64,000 bases of DNA from Sphingomonas sp. C3-2 (GCF_033025475.1 NZ_CP130322.1:2609001-2673000); one strand, 5' to 3'; counted from the first letter of the stretch, positions 35,716 to 44,966 are shown. Numbers and translations: made by a program. Notes: generated by a model not told the origin, from the sequence alone.

Positions 35716-37260
35716 GTGACTCATCCGCTGCACCATGCCCGGTCGATGCCGGAAAAGCCCGCAGTCATCATGGCCGGGTCTGGCGAGCGCATCGATTATG
35801 CGACGCTTGATGCCCGGTCGAACCAGGGCGCGCATCTGTTCCGACGGCTGGGACTGGCGCGCGGGGACACGGTGGCGTTCCTGTTCGACAATCATATCCG
35901 GTATTTCGAACTGGCCTGGGCGGCACAGCGCTCGGGGCTGCATTATGTGTGCATTTCGTGCCGGCTCGCGCTGCCGGAGATCGCGTATATCGTGCGCGAC
36001 AGTGGCGCGCGGTTGCTGGTGACGTCCGAAGGCGTGGGGGGCGTTCTGGACGGATTGCCGGAGGCGATACCGGATGTGCCGCGTTACCTGATCGGCGTAC
36101 CCCGCGCAGGGTGGGCGGACTGGGTGGCCGAAGCAGCGGCGATGCCAGTCACGCCGATTGCGGATGAAAGCGCGGGCGTGGACATGCTCTATTCCTCGGG
36201 TACGACCGGGCGGCCAAAGGGGGTGCGCATCGCGCTGCCCGAAGATCCGGCGATCGATGCGCCCCATGGGCTGGCGATGCTGGCGGCGGGGATGTTCGGC
36301 TTTGGTGCCGACAGCATCTATCTTTCGCCCGCGCCGCTTTACCACGCGGCGCCGCTGCGCTGGTGCATGAGCGTCCAGCGGCTGGGCGGCACGGTGGTGA
36401 TGATGGAGCATTTCGAGCCCGAAGAGGCACTGCAGGCGATTGCGCGCTATCGGATCAACGCCAGCCAGTGGGTGCCCACGCATTTCATCCGGATGCTGAA
36501 GCTGCCTGAAGCGGTTCGCACGGGCTATGACATAACCTCGTTGCGCTCGGCCATCCACGCCGCCGCGCCCTGCCCGGTGCCGGTGAAACAGGCGATGATG
36601 GACTGGTGGGGGCCGATCATCGACGAATATTATGCGGGATCGGAAGGCAATGGGCTGACCGCGATCAAGGCGGCGGACTGGCTGACGCATAGGGGGTCGG
36701 TCGGCCGCGCGATGATCGGCAAGGTCCATATTTGCGACGAGCAAGGCAATGAACTGCCCGTGCGGACGCAGGGGATGGTCTATTTTTCCGACGGGCATCC
36801 GTTCGAATATCATAACGACCCGGAAAAGACCGCGCAGGGGCGTAACCGGCTCGGCTGGTCCACCCTTGGCGATATCGGGTGGGTGGATGAGGAGGGATTT
36901 CTGTACCTGACCGACCGGGCGAGCTTCATGATCATATCGGGGGGCGTGAATATCTATCCCCAGGAGATCGAGAACCTGATCGTGACCCATCCGCGCGTGG
37001 CCGATGTCGCGGTGATCGGTGCGCCCTGCGCCGACATGGGGGAGCGTGTGGTCGCGATCGTCCAGCCCGTGGACATGGCCGATGCCGGGGCCGGGCTGGC
37101 CGACGAACTGACGGCTTTGTGCCGGGCCAATCTATCCGGCGTGAAGCTGCCGCGCCAGATCGACTTTACCGATGAATTGCCGCGCCACCCGACCGGGAAG
37201 CTGTACAAGCGGGTGCTGCGCGACCGTTACTGGGGCACCGACAGCCCGGCGAATGGATGA
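35716..37260 (+). CDS. Acyl-CoA synthetase (AMP-forming), bile-acid/CaiC-like
   Basis: A 514-residue ANL superfamily ligase. The P-loop motif YSSGTTGRPKGV, the A5 region EYYAGSEGNG, the A7 region TLGDIGWVDEEGFLYLTDR and the A10 lysine in HPTGKLYKR are present. It activates a carboxylic acid with ATP and CoA. GTG at 35716 has AGGGAGAG seven bases before; this fits better than the upstream ATG at 35647. It is followed by a crotonase gene with which it is probably coupled, and it likely feeds substrates to the surrounding beta-oxidation enzymes. Confidence 0.9.
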   Translation: MTHPLHHARSMPEKPAVIMAGSGERIDYATLDARSNQGAHLFRRLGLARGDTVAFLFDNHIRYFELAWAAQRSGLHYVCISCRLALPEIAYIVRDSGARLLVTSEGVGGVLDGLPEAIPDVPRYLIGVPRAGWADWVAEAAAMPVTPIADESAGVDMLYSSGTTGRPKGVRIALPEDPAIDAPHGLAMLAAGMFGFGADSIYLSPAPLYHAAPLRWCMSVQRLGGTVVMMEHFEPEEALQAIARYRINASQWVPTHFIRMLKLPEAVRTGYDITSLRSAIHAAAPCPVPVKQAMMDWWGPIIDEYYAGSEGNGLTAIKAADWLTHRGSVGRAMIGKVHICDEQGNELPVRTQGMVYFSDGHPFEYHNDPEKTAQGRNRLGWSTLGDIGWVDEEGFLYLTDRASFMIISGGVNIYPQEIENLIVTHPRVADVAVIGAPCADMGERVVAIVQPVDMADAGAGLADELTALCRANLSGVKLPRQIDFTDELPRHPTGKLYKRVLRDRYWGTDSPANG

Positions 37261-37271
37261 AGGATGCGAGT

Positions 37272-38069
37272 ATGAATGACCGGGTTTCCGTGGCGATCGA
37301 TGCCGGTGTGGCGGAGGTGCGGCTGACGCGGGGCGACAAGATGAATGCGCTCGACCCCGCGATGATCGACGCGCTTGCCGGGACGATCGATAAGCTGCGG
37401 CGGACGCCGGGTTTGCGCGCGGTGGTGCTTTCGGGCGAGGGCCGCGCCTTTTGCGCCGGGCTGGACATGGCGAGCATGGCCGCGATCGGGGAGGGCGGCG
37501 GCCTTGGCGGTGCCTCGCTGACCGATCGGACGCACGGGCCCGCGAATATCTTTCAGCAGGTGGCATGGGGTTGGCGCACGCTTGAGGTACCGGTGATTGC
37601 GGCGGTTCATGGTGCTGCCTTTGGCGGCGGGTTTCAGATCATGTCAGGCGCGGACATCCGCATCGCGCACCCCGACACGCGCATGGCGATCATGGAAATG
37701 AAATGGGGGCTTGTGCCCGATATGGCGGGCGTTGCGCTGTGGCGGACGCTGGTGCGCGACGATGTGCTGCGCGAGCTGACCTATACCAACCGCGAATTTT
37801 CGGGGGCGGAGGCCGAGCGTTTCGGCTTTGTTACCCGCACCTCGGCTGCGCCCTATGACGAGGCACTGGCGCTGGCGCGCGATATTGCGGGGCGCAATCC
37901 GCATGCGGTGCGGGCATCCAAGCGGCTGTTCAACCTTGCCGCCGAAAGCGATGCGGCGACGATCCTGATGGCCGAGAGCGAGGAGCAGGTGCGGATCGTC
38001 CGCAGCCCCAATCAGGTGGAAGCGGTGACGGCGAATTTCGAGAAACGCGCGCCGCGCTTCGTCGATTGA
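37272..38069 (+). CDS. Crotonase/enoyl-CoA hydratase family protein with Gln in place of first catalytic Glu
   Basis: A 265-residue crotonase. The oxyanion-hole segments FCAGLDM and HGAAFGGGFQIMSGADIRIA are present. The residue after GGG-x that is Glu144 in rat hydratase is Gln here, while the second Glu is kept in IMEMKWGLVPD. Simple hydration is therefore doubtful and isomerase or another crotonase reaction is possible. AAGGA seven bases upstream selects ATG 37272; ATG 37257, overlapping the ligase stop, is the alternative. It is cotranscribed with the acyl-CoA synthetase. Confidence 0.88.
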   Translation: MNDRVSVAIDAGVAEVRLTRGDKMNALDPAMIDALAGTIDKLRRTPGLRAVVLSGEGRAFCAGLDMASMAAIGEGGGLGGASLTDRTHGPANIFQQVAWGWRTLEVPVIAAVHGAAFGGGFQIMSGADIRIAHPDTRMAIMEMKWGLVPDMAGVALWRTLVRDDVLRELTYTNREFSGAEAERFGFVTRTSAAPYDEALALARDIAGRNPHAVRASKRLFNLAAESDAATILMAESEEQVRIVRSPNQVEAVTANFEKRAPRFVD

Positions 38070-38139
38070 GGCACGCGGCGGCGCACAGAGCGGGTCGGTT
38101 GCCTTTTCTTCGCCATCTTGTCGCGGCATAGCCGGCCCC

Positions 38140-39348
38140 ATGAAACTCTTCGCATATGGTGCGCCGCTGATCCTGATCGCGGCCAGCCCGGCACAGGCCG
38201 AGGCCGCGCCGCGCCTCATCATCAGCGCAATCACCCCGGCCAAGGAAACCGGGCGGATGCAGGTGGAAGTAACCTTGCTGAACGGCGGGCCTGATAGCGC
38301 CAGCCTGCCCGACGAAATTCCCGCGACGCTGACGCTGAACGGGCAGCCCATGCCGGTGACGCTGGAGCGTGGTGGGGGCGTCCCCTCCGCCGCAGCAGCG
38401 GCGCAGGGCGGATTTGTGCAGGGCCTGTATCAATTCGCGCTGCCGGCCGGGGTGACGGCGGGCGAGGAGGCAAGCCTAGTGCTGGACACAGGCGATGCCG
38501 GTGCGCCGCGTTATGCCTTTGCCGCGCCAGCGAGCCAACCCGTTCGGATGGCGGAAAAGGAAGCAGTGCGCGAGCCGATGCCGATCGAGGCGACGCTCGA
38601 CGCGCCAAGCGCCAAGCCCGATCTGGGCAATGCCTATCTTGGCAATCTTTCGAGCTATCAACCGATCTATGCGGTATATGGCCCGGGCACCAACAGCGAC
38701 GGGCGGCTGCAGATCAGCTTCAAATATCAGCTGTTCGGCGATGCGGGCGAAGTGGGGCCGGGCGCCCCCTTCATAAACGGGCTGCATTTCGGATTTACCC
38801 AGAAGCTGTTCTGGGATCTAGGCGGGCATTCCTCGCCGTTCCGCAACATCGATTTCATGCCCGAGATCTTCTATCTCGCCCCCGCCGTCCCGGTTTCGGA
38901 GAAGCTGGCGCTGGGCGGCCAGATCGGGCTGCGGCACGAATCCAATGGCCGTGACGGGGATGCCTCGCGCAGCCTGAACAATGTTTATGTGCAGACCATG
39001 GCGACGATGCCGATCGGCGATTACAAGCTGACGATCGGGCCGAGGCTGTGGTTCTTCGTCGGCGATAAGGAGGATAATTCCGATATCGCCCATTATCGCG
39101 GCAATACCGGGCTGTTCGCCGAGATCGGCAAGGATGACGGCTTTCGCCTGACCACCGCGACGCGGTTGAATTTCGGATCGGGCAAGGGATCGTTCGACGC
39201 GGAGGTTTCCTATCCGCTCGACCGGATTATCTCGACCCCGCTCAACCTCTATCTCTTTGGCCAGGGCTTTGTCGGTTACGGTGAAAATCTGCTCGATTAT
39301 AACCGGCGGACGACGCGGATCAGGTTCGGCATCGGCATCGTCCGCTAA
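38140..39348 (+). CDS. pldA: Outer membrane phospholipase A (OMPLA)
   Basis: A 402-residue protein with a signal peptide (to about residue 20, SPAQAEA). The C-terminal 240 residues are an OMPLA 12-strand barrel: the catalytic residues are His266 and Ser268 in GLRHESNGRDG and Asn280 in SRSLNN, spaced exactly as His142, Ser144 and Asn156 in E. coli PldA. It hydrolyses phospholipids in the outer leaflet. Residues 21-160 form an extra N-terminal domain, beta-rich by appearance, not found in the E. coli enzyme. Confidence 0.9.
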   Translation: MKLFAYGAPLILIAASPAQAEAAPRLIISAITPAKETGRMQVEVTLLNGGPDSASLPDEIPATLTLNGQPMPVTLERGGGVPSAAAAAQGGFVQGLYQFALPAGVTAGEEASLVLDTGDAGAPRYAFAAPASQPVRMAEKEAVREPMPIEATLDAPSAKPDLGNAYLGNLSSYQPIYAVYGPGTNSDGRLQISFKYQLFGDAGEVGPGAPFINGLHFGFTQKLFWDLGGHSSPFRNIDFMPEIFYLAPAVPVSEKLALGGQIGLRHESNGRDGDASRSLNNVYVQTMATMPIGDYKLTIGPRLWFFVGDKEDNSDIAHYRGNTGLFAEIGKDDGFRLTTATRLNFGSGKGSFDAEVSYPLDRIISTPLNLYLFGQGFVGYGENLLDYNRRTTRIRFGIGIVR

Positions 39349-39352
39349 AGGA

Positions 39353-39802
39353 TCAAGCGGGCTGGCGGACCAGGCGTTCGCCAAAGACCGTGCGGATCGG
39401 ATCGGGCAGCGGTTTGGGCCCGTTCGCATCGGTGAGGACGAGCACGGTGTCGCAGGTGGCGACGCAGACATCGCCCTGAAACGCGGCCGACAGGATCGTC
39501 CAACTGCTGGTGCCGACGCGGCCGATACCGCTGCAGACGTCGACCGCATCGGGAAAATGCGCTTCGGCGAGATAGGCGATCGATACCGAGGCGACGAGCC
39601 AGCGATCGCCTGCGCCCTGAGAGGCGTGCCGGTTGGTGAGTTCGATCGAACGATTGAAACGCACGCGGCTGTTTTCGAACAGCGCCGCCATCGCCACATT
39701 GTTCACATGGCCGAGCGGATCGAGATCCTGAAAGCGCGTTTCGGTGGAATTGGTGAAGGGGTAGGCGGCCCTTTCGAGCCGCCAGGAATCGGGTTTTGCC
39801 AT
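39353..39802 (-). CDS. Acyl-CoA thioesterase, 4HBT (YbgC-like) hotdog fold
   Basis: A 149-residue hotdog protein with the 4HBT signature TRFQDLDPLGHVNNVAMAALFENSR, where the Asp after DL is the usual catalytic residue. The ATG at 39802 lies four bases after the stop of the HSD10-like gene, making thiolase-SDR-thioesterase one leftward operon. It faces the phospholipase gene with four bases between stop codons. Confidence 0.87.
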   Translation of the reverse strand: MAKPDSWRLERAAYPFTNSTETRFQDLDPLGHVNNVAMAALFENSRVRFNRSIELTNRHASQGAGDRWLVASVSIAYLAEAHFPDAVDVCSGIGRVGTSSWTILSAAFQGDVCVATCDTVLVLTDANGPKPLPDPIRTVFGERLVRQPA

Positions 39803-39806
39803 GCGT

Positions 39807-40592
39807 TCAGCGTGGCGCCATGCGGATCGCCCCGTCAAGCCGGACGTCTTCTCCGTTGAAGTAGCCGGTTTCGATCATGGTGAGCGCCAGCTGGGCATAT
39901 TCTTCGGGCTGACCCAGCCTTTTGGGGAAGGGGACGGCAGCAGCGAGCGCATCCTTCACATTTTGCGGCGAGGCCTGAAGCAGCGGCGTGTTGAAGATAC
40001 CGGGCAGGATGGTGTTCACCCTGATGCCTTCGCTCATCAGATCGCGCGCGATGGGGAGCGTCATGCCGACTACGCCGCCCTTCGACGCCGAATAGGCGGC
40101 TTGCCCCATCTGGCCATCCTCGGCGGCGACGCTGGCGGTGTTCACGATCGCGCCGCGTTCGCCATATTCGTCGACGGGGCCGAGCGTGAGCATGCCCGCA
40201 GCCGATTTGGCGATGCAGCGGAAGGTGCCGATCAGGTTGATCTGGATGATCCAGTTGAACGCATCGAGCGGGAAATGCTTGATGCTGCCATCTTCCTTCG
40301 AACGGCTGGCGGTCTTGATCGCGTTGCCAACGCCCGCGCAGTTGACCAGCACCCGTTCCTGCCCATGCGCGGTGCGCGCCCTGTCAAAGCCGGCATCGAC
40401 GCTTTCGTCCGACGTGACGTTCACTTCGCAAAAGGTGCCGCCAATCTCGTTGGCGATGGCCTCGCCCTTTTCACGCTGCAGGTCGAAGATCGCGACCTTG
40501 GCGCCCTTTGCCGCAAGTGCGCGCGCCGTGGCCGCGCCGAGGCCCGAGGCCCCGCCGGTGACGACCGCTGCAACCGATGAATCAATCTTCAT
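39807..40592 (-). CDS. SDR, type II 3-hydroxyacyl-CoA dehydrogenase (HSD10-like)
   Basis: A 261-residue SDR closely patterned on HSD17B10: TGGASGLGAATARALAAKGAKVAIFDL, NCAGVGNAIKT, AAYSASKGGVVGMTLPIARDL and the PGIFNTPLL loop. The Asp after the second strand gives NAD specificity. HSD10 oxidises 3-hydroxy-2-methylacyl-CoA and also steroids. It lies 24 bases downstream of a thiolase gene, so a branched 3-hydroxyacyl-CoA passed on to thiolase is the simplest reading. Confidence 0.92.
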   Translation of the reverse strand: MKIDSSVAAVVTGGASGLGAATARALAAKGAKVAIFDLQREKGEAIANEIGGTFCEVNVTSDESVDAGFDRARTAHGQERVLVNCAGVGNAIKTASRSKEDGSIKHFPLDAFNWIIQINLIGTFRCIAKSAAGMLTLGPVDEYGERGAIVNTASVAAEDGQMGQAAYSASKGGVVGMTLPIARDLMSEGIRVNTILPGIFNTPLLQASPQNVKDALAAAVPFPKRLGQPEEYAQLALTMIETGYFNGEDVRLDGAIRMAPR

Positions 40593-40616
40593 GAGGCTTC
40601 CTCTCCCAATGCTGTA

Positions 40617-41786
40617 TCAGAGCCGTTCGATGATGGTGACGTTGGCGAGCCCGCCGCCTTCGCACATCGTCTGCAGCCCATATTTCTTGCCGTGGCGGCC
40701 GAGCGCGTTGACGAGCGTGGCCATGAGCTTGGTGCCGCTGGCGCCGAGCGGATGGCCGAGCGCGATGGCGCCGCCATGGACGTTGAGCTTTGCCGGATCG
40801 GCGCCGAGATGTTTCAGCCAGGCGAGCGGAACCGGGGCGAAGGCTTCGTTCACCTCGTAAAGATCGATATCGTCGATCTTGAGCCCGGCGCGCGCCAGCG
40901 CCTTTTCGGTGGCGTAGAGCGGTTCTTCGAGCATGATAACCGGATCGCCGCCGGTGACCGTGAGATTGTGGATGCGCGCTAGCGGGGTAAGGTCGTGCTC
41001 CTTGAGCGCTTGTTCGGAGACGATCAGCACCGCGCTGGCACCGTCGCAGATCTGGCTGGCATTGGCGGCCGAGATCATCCCGCCTTCCTGCAGCAGCTTG
41101 ACCGAGGCGATGCCTTCGAGCGTGGCGCCGAACCGGATGCCTTCATCCTGATCGTGGATGATCGGGCCATCGGGGGTGTCGACCGGAAGCCCGACAATTT
41201 CGTTTTTGAAGGCCCCGGCCTCGGCGGCGGCGGCGGCGCGGCGGTGGCTTTCAAGCGCGTAGCTATCGAGCTGCTCGCGCGTGAAGCCGTGCTTTTTTGC
41301 GATCATCTCGGCGCCCATGAACTGGGAGAAATGGATGCCGGGATAGCGTTCTTCCTGGTGCGGGCTTTTCGAGGTGCCGAGCCCGGCCTGCGCAAAGAGC
41401 ATCGCTGTCGAGCCCATGGGAACGCGCGTCATGCTTTCGACGCCGGCGGCGATCACCACGTCCTGTGTGCCCGACATCACCGCCTGCGCGGCGAACTGCA
41501 TGGCTTGCTGCGAAGAGCCGCATTGGCGATCGATCGAGACCGCGGGGACGCTTTCGGGCAGGCGCGAGGCGAGCACTGCACCGCGCCCGATCTGGAACCC
41601 CTGTTCGCCCGCCTGGCTGACGCAGCCCATGATGACATCGTCGATCGCGGTGGGATCGATCCCGGTGCGATCGACCACGGCGTTGAGCACCGCGCCCGCC
41701 ATGTCGGCGGGATGCCACCCCGCAAGGCGACCGCCGCGTTTGCCACCGGCGGTGCGGACTGCTTCGACGATATAGGCCGTACCCAT
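40617..41786 (-). CDS. Acetyl-CoA acyltransferase (thiolase)
   Basis: A 389-residue thiolase with all active-site blocks: the nucleophilic Cys in SIDRQCGSSQQA, NEAFAPVPLAW, the His in HGGAIALGHPLGASG and the late Cys in TMCEGGGLAN. It cleaves 3-ketoacyl-CoA to acetyl- or propionyl-CoA. AAAGGAG lies shortly before the ATG at 41786. It is first of the thiolase/HSD10-like/thioesterase operon and is divergent from a nitroreductase gene. Confidence 0.95.
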   Translation of the reverse strand: MGTAYIVEAVRTAGGKRGGRLAGWHPADMAGAVLNAVVDRTGIDPTAIDDVIMGCVSQAGEQGFQIGRGAVLASRLPESVPAVSIDRQCGSSQQAMQFAAQAVMSGTQDVVIAAGVESMTRVPMGSTAMLFAQAGLGTSKSPHQEERYPGIHFSQFMGAEMIAKKHGFTREQLDSYALESHRRAAAAAEAGAFKNEIVGLPVDTPDGPIIHDQDEGIRFGATLEGIASVKLLQEGGMISAANASQICDGASAVLIVSEQALKEHDLTPLARIHNLTVTGGDPVIMLEEPLYATEKALARAGLKIDDIDLYEVNEAFAPVPLAWLKHLGADPAKLNVHGGAIALGHPLGASGTKLMATLVNALGRHGKKYGLQTMCEGGGLANVTIIERL

Positions 41787-41869
41787 GGAAACTCCTTTGT
41801 GCTGAATTAGGACGATGGCCCGACGCCGGGGGATGTTCCGGGGCGTGACAGGCAAGATGGGAGCGGAAT

Positions 41870-42538
41870 GTGAAACTGAGCGATGCGATTGCGGCCCGGC
41901 GTTCGGTGCGCGGCTTTCTGGACGATCCGGTAGCGCCGGACATGATCCGCGCATTGCTGGAAAAGGCGGCGCGGGCGCCGAGCGGCGGCAATGTCCAGCC
42001 CTGGCACATCGATGTCGTGACCGGGCCAGCGATGAGGCGCCTGAAGGCGCAGATGAGGAAAACGCTGGCGGCGGGCATCGTGGAGGAGCCCGCCTATGCC
42101 ATCTATCCGCCCGCGCTGAGCGCGCCCTATCGCGACCGGCGCTTTGCGGTGGGTGAGGCGCTGTACGGCCATGTTGGCATCCCGCGCGAAGACAAGGGCG
42201 CGCGCCGCCAATGGTTCGCCCGCAATTTCCAGTTCTTCGGCGCGCCGGCTGCGATCTTCTGCACGGTCGACCGGCAGATGGGGCCGCCGCAATGGTCGGA
42301 CCTTGGCATGTTCCTGCAAAGCTTCATGCTGCTGGCGGTGGAAGCGGGGCTTGCCACCTGCCCGCAGGAGTGCTGGGCGGTCTACCCAGAGACGATCACC
42401 CGCTTTCTGGATATCCCCGCCAACCGCATGCTCTTTTGCGGCGTGGCGATCGGCCATGAAGACCCGCACGCCCCCGCCAACCGGCTGGAGACGGGACGTG
42501 CGCCGCTGGAGGAATGGGCGGTGTTCCACGACGCCTGA
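41870..42538 (+). CDS. Nitroreductase family protein
   Basis: A 222-residue FMN-binding nitroreductase-fold protein: RRSVRGFLDDPV near the start and ARAPSGGNVQPWH for FMN contacts, then GMFLQSFMLLAVEAGLATCPQECWA and the FCGVAIGHED end motif. It starts with GTG at 41870 after GGAG. Substrate is not indicated by context; in catabolic clusters such flavoproteins can act as enone reductases. Confidence 0.9.
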   Translation: MKLSDAIAARRSVRGFLDDPVAPDMIRALLEKAARAPSGGNVQPWHIDVVTGPAMRRLKAQMRKTLAAGIVEEPAYAIYPPALSAPYRDRRFAVGEALYGHVGIPREDKGARRQWFARNFQFFGAPAAIFCTVDRQMGPPQWSDLGMFLQSFMLLAVEAGLATCPQECWAVYPETITRFLDIPANRMLFCGVAIGHEDPHAPANRLETGRAPLEEWAVFHDA

Positions 42539-42564
42539 CCGGCGCAGGGGGCGCGGCGAGATCA

Positions 42565-43716
42565 TCAGAGCGACCGGCCGATCAGTTCCTTCATGATTTC
42601 GCTGGTGCCGCCGTAAATCCTCGTGACGCGGGCGCCGCGCCAGGCCCGGGCGATGGGATATTCGTTCATATAGCCCGCGCCGCCGTGGAGCTGAAGGCAC
42701 TTGTCCATCACCTCCCATTGCAGCTCGGTATGCCAGAGCTTGACGGCGGCGGCTTCCTCGGGCGTCAGTTCGTTCTTCACATGGCGCGCGACCGCCCAGT
42801 CGAGATGCGCCCAGCCGACCTGCAGCTTGGCCTTCAGATCGGCGAGGGTGAAGCGGGTGTTCTGGAAATCGAACACCGTTTTGCCGAACGCCTTGCGATC
42901 CTTGGTGAAGGCGACCGTATCGTCGAACGCGCGCTGCGCAGAGCCTTGCGCGGAGACCGCGACCGAAAGCCGTTCCTGTGGCAGTTCGCTCATCAGATAG
43001 ATGAAGCCCTTGCCCTCTTCGCCGAGGCAGTTGGTGATCGGCACGCGGACATCGTTGAAGAAAAGTTCGGAGGTGTCGGCGGCGTCCTGCCCGATCTTGT
43101 CGAGATTGCGGCCGCGCTGGAAACCTTCGCTTTCGGCCTCGACCAGAATGATCGACACGCCCTTCCAGGCAGGTTGCACCTCGGTATCGGTCTTGGCGCA
43201 GACGAGGATGAGATCGGCATTCTGGCCATTGGTGATATAGGTCTTGGACCCGTTGATCACATAATGGTTGCCGTCCTTTTTCGCGGTGGTGCGGATGCTC
43301 TGGAGATCGGAGCCCGTGCCCGGTTCGGTCATCGCGATCGCGGAGACGACCTCGCCCGAGACGAGCTTGGGCAGCCAGTGGCGTTTCTGCTCTTCGGACC
43401 CGTAATGGATGAGATAGCTGACGACGATATCGGACTGGAGCTGGAAGCCGAAGGGTGCGCCCGAATAGGCGATTTCTTCGTTGATGATCGCGTTGTAGCG
43501 GAAATCGAGGCCGAGCCCGCCATAGCTTTCCGGCACGGTGGGGCAGAGCATGCCGATCTCGCCGGCCTTGGGCCAGATCGCCTTTTCGACGATGCCCGCC
43601 TCTTCCCAGCGCTGGATATTGGGGATGGCTTCCTTTTGCAGAAAGGCGCGCACCGTATCGCGAAAGGCCTCGTGGTTTTCATCGTAGATCGGGCGACCGG
43701 AAGACTCGATTGCCAT
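42565..43716 (-). CDS. Acyl-CoA dehydrogenase, LCAD-like
   Basis: A 383-residue ACAD. AMTEPGTGSDLQSIRTTA, GSKTYITNGQNADL, MSELPQERL and TRIYGGTSEIMKELIGRSL match long-chain/isovaleryl-type ACADs, in which the catalytic Glu is in the helix near ELPQERL and the C-terminal motif has YGGT rather than YEGT. AGGAG nine bases before selects ATG 43716. Its upstream region holds the palindrome at 43763-43778. It is divergent from the FAH-family gene. Confidence 0.92.
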   Translation of the reverse strand: MAIESSGRPIYDENHEAFRDTVRAFLQKEAIPNIQRWEEAGIVEKAIWPKAGEIGMLCPTVPESYGGLGLDFRYNAIINEEIAYSGAPFGFQLQSDIVVSYLIHYGSEEQKRHWLPKLVSGEVVSAIAMTEPGTGSDLQSIRTTAKKDGNHYVINGSKTYITNGQNADLILVCAKTDTEVQPAWKGVSIILVEAESEGFQRGRNLDKIGQDAADTSELFFNDVRVPITNCLGEEGKGFIYLMSELPQERLSVAVSAQGSAQRAFDDTVAFTKDRKAFGKTVFDFQNTRFTLADLKAKLQVGWAHLDWAVARHVKNELTPEEAAAVKLWHTELQWEVMDKCLQLHGGAGYMNEYPIARAWRGARVTRIYGGTSEIMKELIGRSL

Positions 43717-43762
43717 ACGCTTCCACTCCTGCATTATTCTTGTGCGCGCAAGGAAGCCTGTG

Positions 43763-43778
43763 TTGACGTTTCCGTCAA
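43763..43778. promoter_or_regulatory. Palindrome TTGACG-N4-CGTCAA, second copy
   Basis: TTGACG, TTTC, CGTCAA lies 47 bases upstream of the LCAD-like start and shares both six-base arms with the site at 30068-30083. It falls in the divergent region shared with the FAH-family hydrolase gene. Binding by a common regulator is inferred. Confidence 0.65.
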
Positions 43779-43904
43779 GGTGAATTCCGTTCACGTAAGA
43801 TTTATCGACAAGTGGACAGTGGTGGTTGCGATTGTTACCAAATTCGCGATTGCCCGTTTCCTCTAATCAGTGCCGGGCGTTGACGAGTGAGAAAGGGAGA
43901 GGCG

Positions 43905-44909
43905 ATGAAGCTGGCAAGCCTGAAACAGGGACGCGACGGAAAGCTGGTCGTGGTGTCGAACGATCTGGCCTGGTGTGCCGATGCCAGCCATATCGCGCCG
44001 ACGCTGCAGGCGGCGCTTGATGACTGGGACCGGCTGGAGGCCGATCTGCGCAATCTGGCGACCGATCTGGAGCACGGCGTGATCCCCAAGGAGCGGTTTC
44101 ACGAGCGCGAGGCGGCGGCGCCGTTGCCACGCGCCTATCAATGGGCGGATGGATCGGCCTATGTGAACCATGTCGCGCTGGTGCGGCAGGCGCGCGGCGC
44201 GGAGATGCCCGACAGCTTCTGGCACGACCCGCTGATGTATCAGGGCGGATCGGACGGGTTTCTGGGCCCGCGCGACGCCATTCCGCTGGCCGACGAGGCC
44301 TGGGGCTGCGACATGGAGGCCGAGATCGTCGTGGTGACGGGCGACGTGCCGCTGGGCGCGAGCCGCGAGGAGGCGCTGGCGGCGATCCGGCTGGTCGGGC
44401 TGACCAACGATGTCAGCTTGCGCAACCTCATTCCGGGCGAGCTGGCCAAGGGGTTCGGTTTCTTCCAGTCCAAGCCCGCAAGCGCGATGTCGCCGGTGTA
44501 CGTGACCCCCGATGCGCTGGGCGACAGCTGGCAGGACGGCAAGCTTTCGGGGCAGCTGCATGTCGACCTGAACGGCCAGCCCTTTGGCCGCGCCGATGCG
44601 GGCGTCGACATGACGTTCGATTTCGGGACGCTGATCGCGCATGCCGCGAAGACCCGCGCGCTGGGGGCGGGGACGATCATCGGATCGGGCACGGTTTCGA
44701 ACCGCGACGCGGATGGTGGGCCGGGCAAGCCGGTGGCGGACGGCGGCGTCGGCTATAGCTGCATCGCCGAGATCCGGATGATCGAGACGATCCAGACGGG
44801 CGGCGCGAAAACGCCTTTTCTGAAGTCGGGCGACAGCGTGCGGATCTGGATGGAGGATGCGCGCCACCACCCGATTTTCGGCGTGATCGAGCAGGTGGTG
44901 AACGGCTGA
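43905..44909 (+). CDS. Fumarylacetoacetate hydrolase (FAH) family protein
   Basis: A 334-residue FAH-fold enzyme. The metal-site Glu residues lie in WGCDMEAEIVVVTGD, with LVGLTNDVSLRNL, KPASAMSPVYVTPDAL and GAGTIIGSGTVSN as further family blocks. These enzymes hydrolyse or isomerise acylpyruvates and related beta-diketones using Mg2+. GGGAGAGG before ATG 43905 fixes the start. It precedes glutaryl-CoA dehydrogenase by 57 bases and may share its operon, suggesting ring-fission or dicarboxylate catabolism. Confidence 0.92.
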   Translation: MKLASLKQGRDGKLVVVSNDLAWCADASHIAPTLQAALDDWDRLEADLRNLATDLEHGVIPKERFHEREAAAPLPRAYQWADGSAYVNHVALVRQARGAEMPDSFWHDPLMYQGGSDGFLGPRDAIPLADEAWGCDMEAEIVVVTGDVPLGASREEALAAIRLVGLTNDVSLRNLIPGELAKGFGFFQSKPASAMSPVYVTPDALGDSWQDGKLSGQLHVDLNGQPFGRADAGVDMTFDFGTLIAHAAKTRALGAGTIIGSGTVSNRDADGGPGKPVADGGVGYSCIAEIRMIETIQTGGAKTPFLKSGDSVRIWMEDARHHPIFGVIEQVVNG

Positions 44910-44966
44910 GCCGCTGAACCGCCGCGCCAAGCGGTTCGTACGACAGAATTAGGAAATGGATGACCG

